From assembly GCA_963169665.1 (NCBI GenBank), contig CAUJET010000113.1:34920-98919 (forward strand): a stretch of 64,000 nucleotides of DNA, given 5' to 3'. Shown piece by piece: positions 1 to 9,731 of this stretch; within the stretch, counting starts at the first letter, position 1, and every line of letters starts with the position of its first letter. Under the pieces are notes generated by a model, which was not told the origin of the DNA, made no database searches, and saw only the letters and a program-made list of their open reading frames with translations. The position numbers and the translations under genes were made by a program. This DNA comes from Actinomycetota bacterium (GTDB lineage: Bacteria > Actinomycetota > Acidimicrobiia > Acidimicrobiales > Ilumatobacteraceae).

Positions 1-618
1 CGGCCACGCGCCGAGATCGACGAGCAGGAGCAGGCGAGCTGCCTGTTCCCACTCGTCCTGCGCCGCCGGCGAGGCGAACCGCAACCAGTTCTCGTAGATC
101 GCCGGCTCGAGGTCGCGTTCCTCCCACGCCGCCGATCCCATCCAACCCACCGGCCGTTGCTCGAAGTTGTCCCAGAAGCCGTAGCGGCTGGGCATGGCGC
201 CGGGATCGGCGGCGATGCGTTCGGCCATCGTGGGCAGGTCGCGCCAGCTCGCCACGTCGGGCATCGGCGCGTCGTCGTGGTCGAGCCCCTCGATGCCGGC
301 GTCGACGGCCCACACCATCGCGGCGAGCACCGCCTTGCCCTGCTGATCGATGCGGACGTGGATGCTGGTGGCCTGGCGGGTCGCTCGCTGCACCGTCGCG
401 GTCACCTCGATCGGCGCGTCGAACGATGCGGCGCCGAGGAAGTGGACGGTGGCGTTGGCGGGCCGTGCCCGACCGGACACGGCGCGAGCGGCCGCGAGGG
501 CGAACGCCGCCATGTAGCCGCCGTTCGGCCCCCAGATCTCCCAGTCGCGCGACATCGTCGCGGTGAACGTGCCCTCACCGGCGGGTGTGAGCTGTGCGTC
601 GGCGGCGAGGTCCCCCAT
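1..618 (-). CDS. TesB-like acyl-CoA thioesterase family protein (3' end runs off window)
   Basis: Reverse-strand reading from ATG at 618 gives MGDLAADAQLTPAGEGTFTATMSRDWEIWGPNGGYMAAFALAAARAV..., open to the window edge; the 'WxxxGPNGGYMAA' pattern is typical of acyl-CoA thioesterase-like hotdog proteins. Not in the supplied ORF list because it is truncated. Confidence 0.75.
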   Translation of the reverse strand, partial: MGDLAADAQLTPAGEGTFTATMSRDWEIWGPNGGYMAAFALAAARAVSGRARPANATVHFLGAASFDAPIEVTATVQRATRQATSIHVRIDQQGKAVLAAMVWAVDAGIEGLDHDDAPMPDVASWRDLPTMAERIAADPGAMPSRYGFWDNFEQRPVGWMGSAAWEERDLEPAIYENWLRFASPAAQDEWEQAARLLLLVDLGAWP

Positions 619-648
619 GCGGCCCGAGCGTAGGTGGCCCGCTGCCGC

Positions 649-1032
649 TCAGGAACCGCGTTTCCGTGGTCGCTTCGCCGCCCGTTCCTCGGCGTCGCGG
701 AGCTTCGCCTCGACCACGAGTCGGACGACGTCCAGCGGCAGGGGTTCGCGATGGCGGAACTTCACGGTGCCCTTCGCGACCGCATAGGGCGCGAGCGCAG
801 CGTCGATCTCGGGATCGCCCTGGGGGAGCGGGTACAGCGACACGTGCTCCTTCCAGGCGGCCATGAACACGAAGACCTTGCCGTCGATCGTGAACGCAGG
901 GATGGCGTAACTGATCCGCTCGCCGGCATCGGGAGCGACCTCGCGCACGACGGCGCGGATCGCCTCCAGGCGCTCGCGGCCGGTCTCGTCGCAGTCGTCG
1001 AGGTACGCCTCGACACTCGTGTGCTTGCTCAT
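649..1032 (-). CDS. DUF1801 / YdhG-like family protein
   Basis: C-terminal part of ORF 649..2928(-): MSKHTSVEAYLDDCDETGRERLEAIRAVVREVAPDAGERISYAIPAFTIDGKVFVFMAAWKEHVSLYPLP..., a typical DUF1801 pattern; the rest of the long ORF is antisense artefact. Confidence 0.85.
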   Translation of the reverse strand: MSKHTSVEAYLDDCDETGRERLEAIRAVVREVAPDAGERISYAIPAFTIDGKVFVFMAAWKEHVSLYPLPQGDPEIDAALAPYAVAKGTVKFRHREPLPLDVVRLVVEAKLRDAEERAAKRPRKRGS

Positions 1033-1155
1033 CCGGGTGACCTCCGTGCGATCCGACGGTGCGGGGCTCCCCGACTCATCGGTGGCGGGGTGCCGGTGAC
1101 ATGATGCCCTCGATCCGACGGCGCCGGAGCCGTCGGCCGCATGGGGGTGCGTCGC

Positions 1156-2091
1156 ATGACCGAGATCGAGTTCACGGAAGTCACGACGGGGCTGCGGTTC
1201 CCGGAAGGTCCGATCGCGATGCCCGACGGCACCGTGATCCTGGTCGAGATGTTCGGGCCGCGCATCACGCGGGTGCACCCCGACGGCACCAAGGAGACCG
1301 TGGCGGAGATCGTCGGCGGCCCGAACGGCGCAGCGATCGGGCCTGACGGCGCGCTCTACCTGTGCAACAACGGCGGGTGTTTCACCCCGGTCGACCTGGG
1401 CGAACTGCTGTTGCCCGGCCCGTTCGACCCGAGCCGCTACATCGGCGGGCGGATCCAGAAGGTCGACCTCGCCACGGGTGCGGTCACCGACCTCTACACC
1501 GAGTGCGACGGCCGCCCGCTCCGGGCCCCGAACGACCTCGTGTTCGACGCCCATGGCGGCTTCTGGTTCACCGATCACGGCATCCGCGACGCCGGCAACC
1601 GCACCAGCGATCTCACGAGCATCTACTACGCCACGGCCGACGGCAGTTCGATCACCGAGGTCGTGCACCCGGTGGAGGGGCCGAACGGCATCGGCCTGTC
1701 GCCCGACGGCACCAAGGTCTACTGGGCCGAGACCCACTCGGGTCGCGTGTTCCAGCGCACGATCTCCGCTCCTGGCGTGCTCGAGCCGCTGCCGCCGCTC
1801 GACCCGGGCTTGCTCGTCGGCCTGCCCGGCTACCAGCTGTTCGACTCGCTCGCAGTCGACGGTGACGGCAACGTGTGCGTCGCCACGCTCATCAACGGTG
1901 GCATCACGGTGATCACCCCGAGCGGCGAGACGAGCCACATCCCCACCGGCGACCTGCTCACGACCAACATCTGCTTCGGCGACAACGACGGCAGCGGCGA
2001 GTACCGCGACGCCTACGTCACGGTCAGCGGCACCGGCAAGCTGCTGCACTGCCGCTGGCCGAACACGGGCCTCCGCCTCCATCACCTCTAG
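1156..2091 (+). CDS. SMP-30/gluconolactonase/LRE family protein
   Basis: MTEIEFTEVTTGLRFPEGPIAMPDGTVILVEMFGPRITRVHPDG... with GLRAPNDLVFD-like and EGPNGIGLSPDG motifs; upstream in-frame ATG at 1141 also possible. Confidence 0.85.
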   Translation: MTEIEFTEVTTGLRFPEGPIAMPDGTVILVEMFGPRITRVHPDGTKETVAEIVGGPNGAAIGPDGALYLCNNGGCFTPVDLGELLLPGPFDPSRYIGGRIQKVDLATGAVTDLYTECDGRPLRAPNDLVFDAHGGFWFTDHGIRDAGNRTSDLTSIYYATADGSSITEVVHPVEGPNGIGLSPDGTKVYWAETHSGRVFQRTISAPGVLEPLPPLDPGLLVGLPGYQLFDSLAVDGDGNVCVATLINGGITVITPSGETSHIPTGDLLTTNICFGDNDGSGEYRDAYVTVSGTGKLLHCRWPNTGLRLHHL

Positions 2092-2181
2092 GTCGCGCTG
2101 GCGCGGTTCGAGCGAGGCTCGCGGCAGCGACCCGGGAGGCGGGAGCGGGAACCGCGGGCGCACTCGGGGCGTCTGACTGGC

Positions 2182-5025
2182 ATGCTCGTGCGCGTGGGGA
2201 ACCGTCAACGACGACGTCGGGTCATCGCGCTCACGCTGACGTTGTGCGTGGCGCTCGGTGCCTGCAGCGACGAACGCGGTGCCGCGCCACCGTCCACGAC
2301 CGACGGCGGTGCGACGTCGTCGACGGCCGCGCCCGGGACCACCACGTCGTCCACGGCGACGACGTTCCCGGGCACCACGGTGCCGCCGAGCACGATTCCG
2401 GTCGCCGTGCCGGTGCCCCACTTCGTCGACGAGACGGGCTTCGACGACCACTCCGTCCCGTCGGTCGCCTCGGTCGACGAACTCGTCGCGATGTCGCGCA
2501 CGGGCGTCGGCGGGCAGTCGGTCATGAAGTTCGTGCTCCCGGGTTTCGACCTGTCGGCCGATGCGCCGGATCTGCCCCGTGCGCATCTCATGGACAGCGC
2601 GTTCTACGCACTGCACGACGAGTGGTGGTGGTTCCGTCTGTTGAACGGGCGGACGGTGCCGGGCGACGACACCGTTCCCGAGACCGATCGGCGCTTCGGT
2701 TCGGTCACCGAGATCGTGCAGTGGGCGCGGTCGAGGCCTGCGGGGCGGATCCCGCTCGGCCTCCGCTTCATCGAGGACCGGCTGTACAGCGATCGCTTCT
2801 ACGACGTCGCGTTGCACAGCGAACCGCGCTCGCTCGGCGTCGGCTCGATCGTGCGATTTCCCGATGCGACCGGGCGGGTGCGCTGGTTGCTCGAACTCGA
2901 GTACACCGACGAGGTCACGCCCGAGCACATCGCACGGTTCTTCGAGCGTCTGCAGCCCGTGCTCCCCACCGAGGTGGCGGACGCGCTCACGTGGGTCGTG
3001 CGATCACCGCAGCACGACGAGGTCGCCCGTCGGATGACCGAGGAAGGACTGCCCTTCGGCGATCGTGTGGTGCGATACGCCGAGCTCGTCGCCGCCGGTG
3101 CGGTGTCGGTCTACAGCGAGGGCATCACCGCCGGTCGCCTGCTCTACGTCGGCCCCGACGGGGCCGACCTCGCCGACGCGACCCCGACCGACATCGTGAT
3201 CACCGAGCACGTGCCCGACTGGCTGCCGCAGGCCGCTGCGCTCGTGACCTCCGACCCCCAGACACCGCTCGCCCACGTGGCGCTGCTGGCGCGCAACCGT
3301 CGCATCCCCGACGCGTCGAGCGCGGGCATCACCGCGGATGCCGGGGTGCGCCAGGCCGCCCGTGTGCGGGCCCATGCCGTGGTGATGGCGAGCGGTGGAG
3401 AGCTGACCATCGGGCTCATCACCCCCGAGCAGTACACGGCCTGGCAGCGCCGCGACGAGATCACGCCGCTCGCGCTGCCGACGGTCGACACCTCGACGAT
3501 GCCGCTGGTGGTGGACCTCACCGATCTGGTCGCCGAACTCTCGGCCGGTGGGCTCGCCGCGGCGGAGGTCGACCGTTGGGTTCCGGCCATCGGTGGCAAG
3601 GCGGCCGGGTTCCTCACCCTGCTGTCGACACCGGGCCTCACACCGCCACCGGATCCGATGGCGATCACCGTCCGTCCGTATCTGGAGCATCTCGCCCCGC
3701 TGCGACCGACGATCGTCGCCGCGCTCGACGACCCCTCGCTCGACGGCGACCCGCGGGCGCGGTGGCTGGTGCTCGAGGGCGACGACGACTACGCCGACGT
3801 GTTCTCGAGCGACGCAGACGCTGCGTTCGCCGAGCGGTACCTCGCCGCGCACCCCGCCGGCACGGCGCTCGGGGACGTGCTCGACGCGGGCGGCATCCGT
3901 GAGTACGTGGAGGACACGCCGATCGCGCCGGCGACCCTGCGGGCGATCACCGCCGAGCTGCAGCGCACCTACGGCACCTACGCCGACACGACGGGCCTGC
4001 GGTTCCGATCGTCGAGCACGGTGGAGGACGTGGAGGGGTTCAACGGCGCCGGGCTGTACACGTCGTACACCGGCTTCCTGCGGCCGTCGGCACAGGCCGA
4101 TCCCGACGACCGCGACAACACGATCGAGTCGGCGATCCAGAAGGCTTGGGCGTCGTACTGGAGCTTCGAAGCGTTCGAGGAGCGGCGTGCCGAGCGGATC
4201 GACCACCTCAGCGGTGCGATGGGGCTGGTGGTGCACGCCCGGTTCGACGACGATCTCGAACGGAACAACGGTGTCGCCACGTTCACCTACCTCCCCCGTG
4301 CACAGGGTGACCCGATCGACGACGACGCGGAACTCGAGATCAACGTGCAGGTCGGTGCCACCGACGTCACCAACCCCGACGGTCGCTCGTTCCCGGAGGT
4401 GATCGTGGTCCGACGGGTCGACGGCGAGCTGACGATCGAGCGCACCTCGCGGTCGAGCGTCGTCGAACCCCTGACGGACGTGCTCGACGACGCGGCAGTG
4501 CGAGAACTGTTCGAGCAGACCGCAGCGGTCGCCGAGGTGTGGCGCGCCCGACTCAACGCCTCGCTGTCGAGCGAACAGCAGGCGCAGACGGTGGTACTCG
4601 ATGTCGAGTTCAAGAACGTCGAGCCCGGGTGGCCGGCGCTGCGGGCCGGCGAGCAGCCCTACCCGGCACGGTTGGTGATCCGCCAGGTGCGCAGCCTCGA
4701 CCCGGGCATGCGCCGGCTACCGGACGCGGCGCGCGACCTGCCCGTGCCGCTCGACGTGTTGATGCGTGCATCGGAGATCGACGCCGGCTCGTGCACGGGA
4801 GCATCGGGTCGTCGCTTCGAGGGGATCGTGGTGCGCACCGACCCGTTGCTCGCGCCCGACATGGGCTTCACCGATGTCGCCTGGCAGCAGGGGGACGCGC
4901 TGCCCAACGGCACGGCGTGCAACGACACCCGGGTGGACGTGGCGACCTACACCTCGCCCGATCGAGCGCTCGTGTCGCTCGTGACGGGCGGCGAGGCGTT
5001 CGTGGTCCTCGACGGCGGCACCTGA
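2182..5025 (+). CDS. Lipoprotein with PEP-utilising phosphohistidine-like and PEP/pyruvate-binding (PPDK N-terminal-like) domains
   Basis: Signal peptide with lipobox-like LCVALGACSD; TSDPQTPLAHVALLARNRRIPD (swivelling His-domain-like) and LRFRSSSTVEDVEGFNGAGLYTSYTGF (PPDK/PEP synthase ATP-grasp-like). Confidence 0.75.
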   Translation: MLVRVGNRQRRRRVIALTLTLCVALGACSDERGAAPPSTTDGGATSSTAAPGTTTSSTATTFPGTTVPPSTIPVAVPVPHFVDETGFDDHSVPSVASVDELVAMSRTGVGGQSVMKFVLPGFDLSADAPDLPRAHLMDSAFYALHDEWWWFRLLNGRTVPGDDTVPETDRRFGSVTEIVQWARSRPAGRIPLGLRFIEDRLYSDRFYDVALHSEPRSLGVGSIVRFPDATGRVRWLLELEYTDEVTPEHIARFFERLQPVLPTEVADALTWVVRSPQHDEVARRMTEEGLPFGDRVVRYAELVAAGAVSVYSEGITAGRLLYVGPDGADLADATPTDIVITEHVPDWLPQAAALVTSDPQTPLAHVALLARNRRIPDASSAGITADAGVRQAARVRAHAVVMASGGELTIGLITPEQYTAWQRRDEITPLALPTVDTSTMPLVVDLTDLVAELSAGGLAAAEVDRWVPAIGGKAAGFLTLLSTPGLTPPPDPMAITVRPYLEHLAPLRPTIVAALDDPSLDGDPRARWLVLEGDDDYADVFSSDADAAFAERYLAAHPAGTALGDVLDAGGIREYVEDTPIAPATLRAITAELQRTYGTYADTTGLRFRSSSTVEDVEGFNGAGLYTSYTGFLRPSAQADPDDRDNTIESAIQKAWASYWSFEAFEERRAERIDHLSGAMGLVVHARFDDDLERNNGVATFTYLPRAQGDPIDDDAELEINVQVGATDVTNPDGRSFPEVIVVRRVDGELTIERTSRSSVVEPLTDVLDDAAVRELFEQTAAVAEVWRARLNASLSSEQQAQTVVLDVEFKNVEPGWPALRAGEQPYPARLVIRQVRSLDPGMRRLPDAARDLPVPLDVLMRASEIDAGSCTGASGRRFEGIVVRTDPLLAPDMGFTDVAWQQGDALPNGTACNDTRVDVATYTSPDRALVSLVTGGEAFVVLDGGT

Positions 5026-5137
5026 CCGGCCGGCGCCATCGGTGGGCCCGATCGGTGCGAGTCGTCGGTGCGAGCGGGCGGGTGGCACTCGGCCGGCTCG
5101 GCTGACCGGGACGACGGCGCCGGTAGCCTGGCGGGCC

Positions 5138-6442
5138 ATGGGCCAGCGCTTCTACGTCGAGACCTTGGGCTGTCCCAAGAACCAGGTCGACAGCGACAAG
5201 ATCATCGGCACGCTGCTGGCCGACGGCATGACGGCCACCGACGACGCGGGGTCGGCCGACCTCGTGGTCATCAACACCTGTGCGTTCATCGACGAGGCCC
5301 GCAAGGAGTCGATCGATACGATCCTCGCCCTCGAGGACCAGCGCAAGGACGGCGCCCGCCTCGTCGTCACCGGCTGCATGGCCGAGCGATACGGCGACGA
5401 GCTCGCCGAGGCCCTGCCCGAGGTCGATCGGGTCGCCGGGTTCGGCGTGCCCGTCAACGTCCTGGCCGACCAGGCGCCGGCCGGCGGCAAGCGGCTCATC
5501 CCGGTCAGCAGCGCACCGATCCCGAGCTTCGACCTGCTCAACCTGCCCCGGCCGAAGAGCTCGAGTCCGTGGGCGTACGTCAAGATCGCCGAGGGCTGCG
5601 ACCGGTCGTGTGGGTTCTGCGCCATCCCGTCGTTCCGTGGGCCGCAGCGCAGTCGCGACATCGAGCAGATCCTGCGCGAGGTCGACGAGCTCGAAGCGCA
5701 CGAGATCGTGCTCGTCGCCCAGGACCTCGCCAGCTACGGCAAGGACCGGCCCGAGGAGCTGGGCGCCGGCTCGATCGTCCCGCTCGTGCGCGCCGTCAGC
5801 GAGCGCGCCCGGTGGACCCGCCTGCTGTACCTGTATCCGAGCGACCTGACCGACGAGCTGATCGACGCCATCTGTGACACGGGCGTGCCGTACTTCGACC
5901 TCTCGCTGCAGCACGTCAGCAAGCCGCTGTTGCGCCGCATGCGCCGATGGGGCGACGGCGACCGCTTCCTGCGCCGCATCGCCGACATCCGCGACCGCGA
6001 GCCGGGGGCGGCGTTCCGCAGCAACTTCATCGTCGGGTACCCGGGCGAGACCGAGGAGGACCACGACGAGCTGCTCCGCTTCGTCGAGGAGGCCGAGCTC
6101 GACTGGTGCGGCTTCTTCTCGTACAGCCCCGAGGAGGGCACCCACGCCTACACCCTCGACGGCGCGGTCGATCGGGGGCTGATGAACGACCGGCTCGCCG
6201 AGCTGCGAGAGCTGCAGGACGAGATCACCGCCCGCCGGCGCGACGACCTCATCGGCACGACCACCACGGTGCTGGTCGACGAGCCGGGCACCGCTCGCAG
6301 CCATCGCGAGGCGCCCGAGATCGACGGCATCGTCGAGGTGCCGCACGATCTCGTGCCGGGAACCTTCGTCGAGGTGCGTATTGTCGACGCCATGGGCCCC
6401 GATCTGATCGCCGAACCGGTCGACGCGCTCGCGAGGAGCTGA
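5138..6442 (+). CDS. rimO: Ribosomal protein uS12 methylthiotransferase RimO
   Basis: MGQRFYVETLGCPKNQVDSDKIIG..., radical SAM CDRSCGFCAIPSFRGPQRSR, C-terminal TRAM-like region. Confidence 0.95.
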   Translation: MGQRFYVETLGCPKNQVDSDKIIGTLLADGMTATDDAGSADLVVINTCAFIDEARKESIDTILALEDQRKDGARLVVTGCMAERYGDELAEALPEVDRVAGFGVPVNVLADQAPAGGKRLIPVSSAPIPSFDLLNLPRPKSSSPWAYVKIAEGCDRSCGFCAIPSFRGPQRSRDIEQILREVDELEAHEIVLVAQDLASYGKDRPEELGAGSIVPLVRAVSERARWTRLLYLYPSDLTDELIDAICDTGVPYFDLSLQHVSKPLLRRMRRWGDGDRFLRRIADIRDREPGAAFRSNFIVGYPGETEEDHDELLRFVEEAELDWCGFFSYSPEEGTHAYTLDGAVDRGLMNDRLAELRELQDEITARRRDDLIGTTTTVLVDEPGTARSHREAPEIDGIVEVPHDLVPGTFVEVRIVDAMGPDLIAEPVDALARS

Positions 6443-6445
6443 TCC

Positions 6446-7024
6446 GTGCCCGTCGACCCGAGCAAGATCGCCACCTGGGCCAACCTGGTCACCGTCGGCC
6501 GGGTGCTGATCGCCCCGCTGATGTTCCTCCTCATCCCCGAGGAGCCGGGTGGCGCGTGGGTGGCGTTCCTGCTGTGGTTCTTCCTCTGCTCGAGCGACGG
6601 CATCGACGGCTATCTCGCCCGTCGTCACGGCGTCACCAACTTCGGCACGTTCCTCGACCCACTCGCCGACAAGGTGTTGGTGCTCGGTGCGATGTTCACG
6701 CTCGTGAGTCGTGACGTGTTCTGGGTGGTGCCGGTCGTGATCATCGCCGCTCGCGAGATCGCGATCAGCCTGTACCGCACGTTCGTCGGGGCCAAGGGCG
6801 TCAGCGTGCCGGCGAGCAAGATCGCCAAGTGGAAGACCGTCACCCAGCAGCTGGCCGTCGGCTTCGCGATCCTGCCGATCACCGCGCTCGACGCGACCTG
6901 GTTGTGGAAGGGGCTGCTGTGGATCTCGGTGGCGCTCGCGCTGATCAGCGGCGGTCAGTACCTGTGGCGGGCGCAGGCGGGCAAGCGTGCCGTCACCACG
7001 CCCAGCATCACCCAGGTCGGCTGA
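6446..7024 (+). CDS. pgsA: CDP-diacylglycerol--glycerol-3-phosphate 3-phosphatidyltransferase family
   Basis: CDP-alcohol phosphatidyltransferase pattern DGIDGYLARRHGVTNFGTFLDPLADKV. Confidence 0.92.
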   Translation: MPVDPSKIATWANLVTVGRVLIAPLMFLLIPEEPGGAWVAFLLWFFLCSSDGIDGYLARRHGVTNFGTFLDPLADKVLVLGAMFTLVSRDVFWVVPVVIIAAREIAISLYRTFVGAKGVSVPASKIAKWKTVTQQLAVGFAILPITALDATWLWKGLLWISVALALISGGQYLWRAQAGKRAVTTPSITQVG

Positions 7025-7043
7025 CCTCGATGGAGGCGGCGGC

Positions 7044-8297
7044 ATGAGGTGCGACGTCGTCGCGATCGGGACCGAGCTGCTGCTCGGGCAGATCGTCGAC
7101 ACCAACTCGTCCTGGATCGGTGAGCACCTGGCGGCGAGCGGGATCGACTCGCTGCTGCAGGTGAAGGTCGGCGACAACCTGGGGCGCATGGAGCAGGTGT
7201 TGCGCGACGTGCTCGCCGCCGCCGATGCCGTCATCGTGTGCGGCGGGCTCGGACCCACCCACGACGACCTCACCCGCGAGGCGATCGCCGCGGTGATGGG
7301 CGTCGAGTTGGTGCACGACGAGTCGGTGGCGCAGGTGATCCGCGACCTGTTCGCGTCGCGCAACCGGCCGATGGCCGACAACAACCTGCGCCAGGCGCTG
7401 GTGCCGGTCGGCGCCGAGCTGATCCGCCAGACCCGCGGGACCGCGCCCGGGCTGATCTGCCCGGTCGTGGTCGACGGTGTCGAGAAGGTGATCTACGCCG
7501 TGCCCGGCGTGCCGCACGAGATGAAGGACATGCTCGAGCGCGCGGTGCTGCCCGACCTCCGTCGGCGCAACGGCGACCCGTCGGTGATCGTCAGCCGCAC
7601 ACTGCGCACCTGGGGCGAGAGCGAGAGCGGCCTCAACGAACGGCTCGACCCGGTGATCGACGACCTCGAGGCGGCGGGCACCCCGACGCTCGCGTTCCTC
7701 GCGAGCGGGTGGGAGGGCATCAAGGTGCGCCTCACGGCGAAGGCACCCACCGCGTCCGGGGCGGCTGCCCTGCTCGAACCGGTGGAGGCCCGCATCCGCG
7801 GCATCCTCGGCGACCAGGTGTTCGGTGTCGACGACGACACGATGGAGTCGGTGGTGCTCGACCTGCTCCGCACTCGAGGATGGAGCCTGGGACTGGCCGA
7901 GTCGGTCACCGGCGGCCTCGTCGCCGGACGGATCACGAACGTGCCGGGCGCGAGTCAGGTGTTCGTGGGTTCGGTCGTCAGCTACGCGAGCGAGGTGAAG
8001 TTCGACGTGCTCGGCGTCGACCGCGGCCCGGTGGTCAGCGAGCAGGCGGCCGAGCAGATGGCCGTCGGCGCCCGCCGGGTCCTGCACGCGGACGTCGCGC
8101 TGTCGCTCACCGGGGTCGCCGGCCCGACCGAGCAGGACGGCATGCCGGTCGGCACCCTGTGCGTCGGGATCGCCCTGCCGGACGGCCGCACCGTCACCCG
8201 GACGCTGCGCATGCCCGGTTTGCGCGACCAGATGCGTCAGATGAGCGTGATCTCGTCGCTCGACCTGCTCCGTCGCGAGCTGCTCGCCCTCGGCTGA
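7044..8297 (+). CDS. cinA: CinA family protein (competence/damage-inducible protein A, NMN amidohydrolase domain)
   Basis: MRCDVVAIGTELLLGQIVDTNSSWIGEHLAASGID..., GGLGPTHDDLTREA, C-terminal LAESVTGGLVAGRITNVPGAS. Confidence 0.93.
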   Translation: MRCDVVAIGTELLLGQIVDTNSSWIGEHLAASGIDSLLQVKVGDNLGRMEQVLRDVLAAADAVIVCGGLGPTHDDLTREAIAAVMGVELVHDESVAQVIRDLFASRNRPMADNNLRQALVPVGAELIRQTRGTAPGLICPVVVDGVEKVIYAVPGVPHEMKDMLERAVLPDLRRRNGDPSVIVSRTLRTWGESESGLNERLDPVIDDLEAAGTPTLAFLASGWEGIKVRLTAKAPTASGAAALLEPVEARIRGILGDQVFGVDDDTMESVVLDLLRTRGWSLGLAESVTGGLVAGRITNVPGASQVFVGSVVSYASEVKFDVLGVDRGPVVSEQAAEQMAVGARRVLHADVALSLTGVAGPTEQDGMPVGTLCVGIALPDGRTVTRTLRMPGLRDQMRQMSVISSLDLLRRELLALG

Positions 8298-8387
8298 GCC
8301 CACCGGTCCCGAACCAGGTCTGCGGCAGCGGCTGCTGCCCTAGGCTGTCGGCCGCACGCGCTCTCACCGGTTCGTGACACGTATAAC

Positions 8388-8460
8388 GCCTCCGTAGCTC
8401 AATGGATAGAGCAGCGGGTTTCTACCCCGTGGGTTGGGAGTTCGAGTCTCTCCGGGGGCG
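8388..8460 (+). tRNA. tRNA-Arg (anticodon UCU)
   Basis: Cloverleaf by eye: acceptor GCCTCCG/CGGGGGC, anticodon stem GCGGG-TTTCTAC-CCCGT with TCT at 34-36, T-arm GGGAG-TTCGAGT-CTCTC; CCA not encoded. Confidence 0.93.
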
Positions 8461-8534
8461 CCCACAGGAGTTGCCAGCGACTTCACACCCGCTTCTCACC
8501 ATCCGCACAGGGCTGGCTCTCCATACTCAAGGGC

Positions 8535-9731
8535 ATGGACACCATGGAGCTCCCCCCGCTGCAGTCCGCCCCCGGTTCGTTCCCGCCGCCGGCCCCGCCC
8601 CCGCCGCCCGCGGCCGGAGGTCCGGGTGGCACTCCCGCCCGTCGTCGACGGTGGCCGCTGGCCGCCGGCGTCGTCGCACTCGCGCTCGGTGCAGGTGGCG
8701 TCGGCGGTGTGATCGGTGCACAGCTCACCGATGACGGTGGCGTGTCCGGACCGTCCTCGCAGGCCCCGATCGTGGCCGACGGCGGCAGTGGCCTCGATGA
8801 CACGGGCACCGGTGTGATGTCGCTGGCCGACGTCGACGTCGCCGCCGTGGCGGAGAAGGTGGGTCCGAGCACGGTCACGATCAGCAATCTGGTCGACGAC
8901 CAGCTGCTCGGCACCGGCACCGGCGTGATCATCACGAGCGACGGCGAGATCGTCACCAACGCCCACGTCGTGAACGGTGCCGACCAGGTACGGGTGCGCC
9001 TCGACGGCGAGACCGAGCCGCGCGACGCCGAGGTGCTGGCGGTCGATGCGCCGAACGACCTCGCCCTGTTGCGCATCGATGCCACCGGTCTGCCGGCGGC
9101 CACGATCGCCGCACCCGACGACGTGCGTGTCGGTGAGCCCGTCGTCGCGATCGGCTTCGCGCTCGCGCTCGACGGTGGGGCCAGCGTCACCACGGGCGTC
9201 GTGTCGGCACTCGATCGTACGCTCGTCACCGAGATCGGTGCGCTCGGCGGTCTGGTGCAGACCGACGCCGCCATCTCCTCGGGCAACTCCGGCGGTCCGC
9301 TGGTGAACGCCCGCGGCGAGGTGATCGGTATCAACACCGCCGTTGCGACCGGCAACGCCACCCGCTCGGCCAGCAACGTCGGCTTCGCCATCTCCGCCCG
9401 CACGTTGCTCGCCGAGATCGACACCCTGCGCGCCGCCTCCGGCGGTGAGACGCCGGCCGAGGGCTTCCTCGGCGTGTCGATCGAGGATCGCAACGACGGC
9501 GGAGCCGGCGCGGTGATCGCCGAGGTCACCGAGGACAGTCCTGCGGCCGAGGCCGGTATCGAGGTGGGCGACGTGGTGATCGCCGCCGACGGACGACCGG
9601 TGAGCGGCCAGGGCGGTCTGATCGCTGCGATCCGCGACGGTCAGGAGGGCACCGAGTTGACGCTGACCGTGCTGCGCGACGGCGAACGGCTCGACCTCAC
9701 CGCCACGCTGGTGGCACGCGAGGCCGAGTGA
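8535..9731 (+). CDS. Membrane-anchored trypsin-like serine protease with PDZ domain (HtrA/DegP-like)
   Basis: Pro-rich N-terminus, single TM, GTGTGVIITSDGEIVTNAHVV, NDLALLRID, SSGNSGGPLVNARGEVIGIN, C-terminal PDZ. Confidence 0.92.
   Translation: MDTMELPPLQSAPGSFPPPAPPPPPAAGGPGGTPARRRRWPLAAGVVALALGAGGVGGVIGAQLTDDGGVSGPSSQAPIVADGGSGLDDTGTGVMSLADVDVAAVAEKVGPSTVTISNLVDDQLLGTGTGVIITSDGEIVTNAHVVNGADQVRVRLDGETEPRDAEVLAVDAPNDLALLRIDATGLPAATIAAPDDVRVGEPVVAIGFALALDGGASVTTGVVSALDRTLVTEIGALGGLVQTDAAISSGNSGGPLVNARGEVIGINTAVATGNATRSASNVGFAISARTLLAEIDTLRAASGGETPAEGFLGVSIEDRNDGGAGAVIAEVTEDSPAAEAGIEVGDVVIAADGRPVSGQGGLIAAIRDGQEGTELTLTVLRDGERLDLTATLVAREAE

Noticed and set aside
649-2928. 759-aa minus-strand ORF
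   Set aside because: Only the C-terminal part from 1032 (DUF1801) is credible; the rest is shadow of the SMP-30 and lipoprotein genes.
4868-7384. 838-aa minus-strand ORF opposite rimO/pgsA/cinA
   Set aside because: Antisense shadow with no recognisable domain; the + strand proteins are unmistakable.
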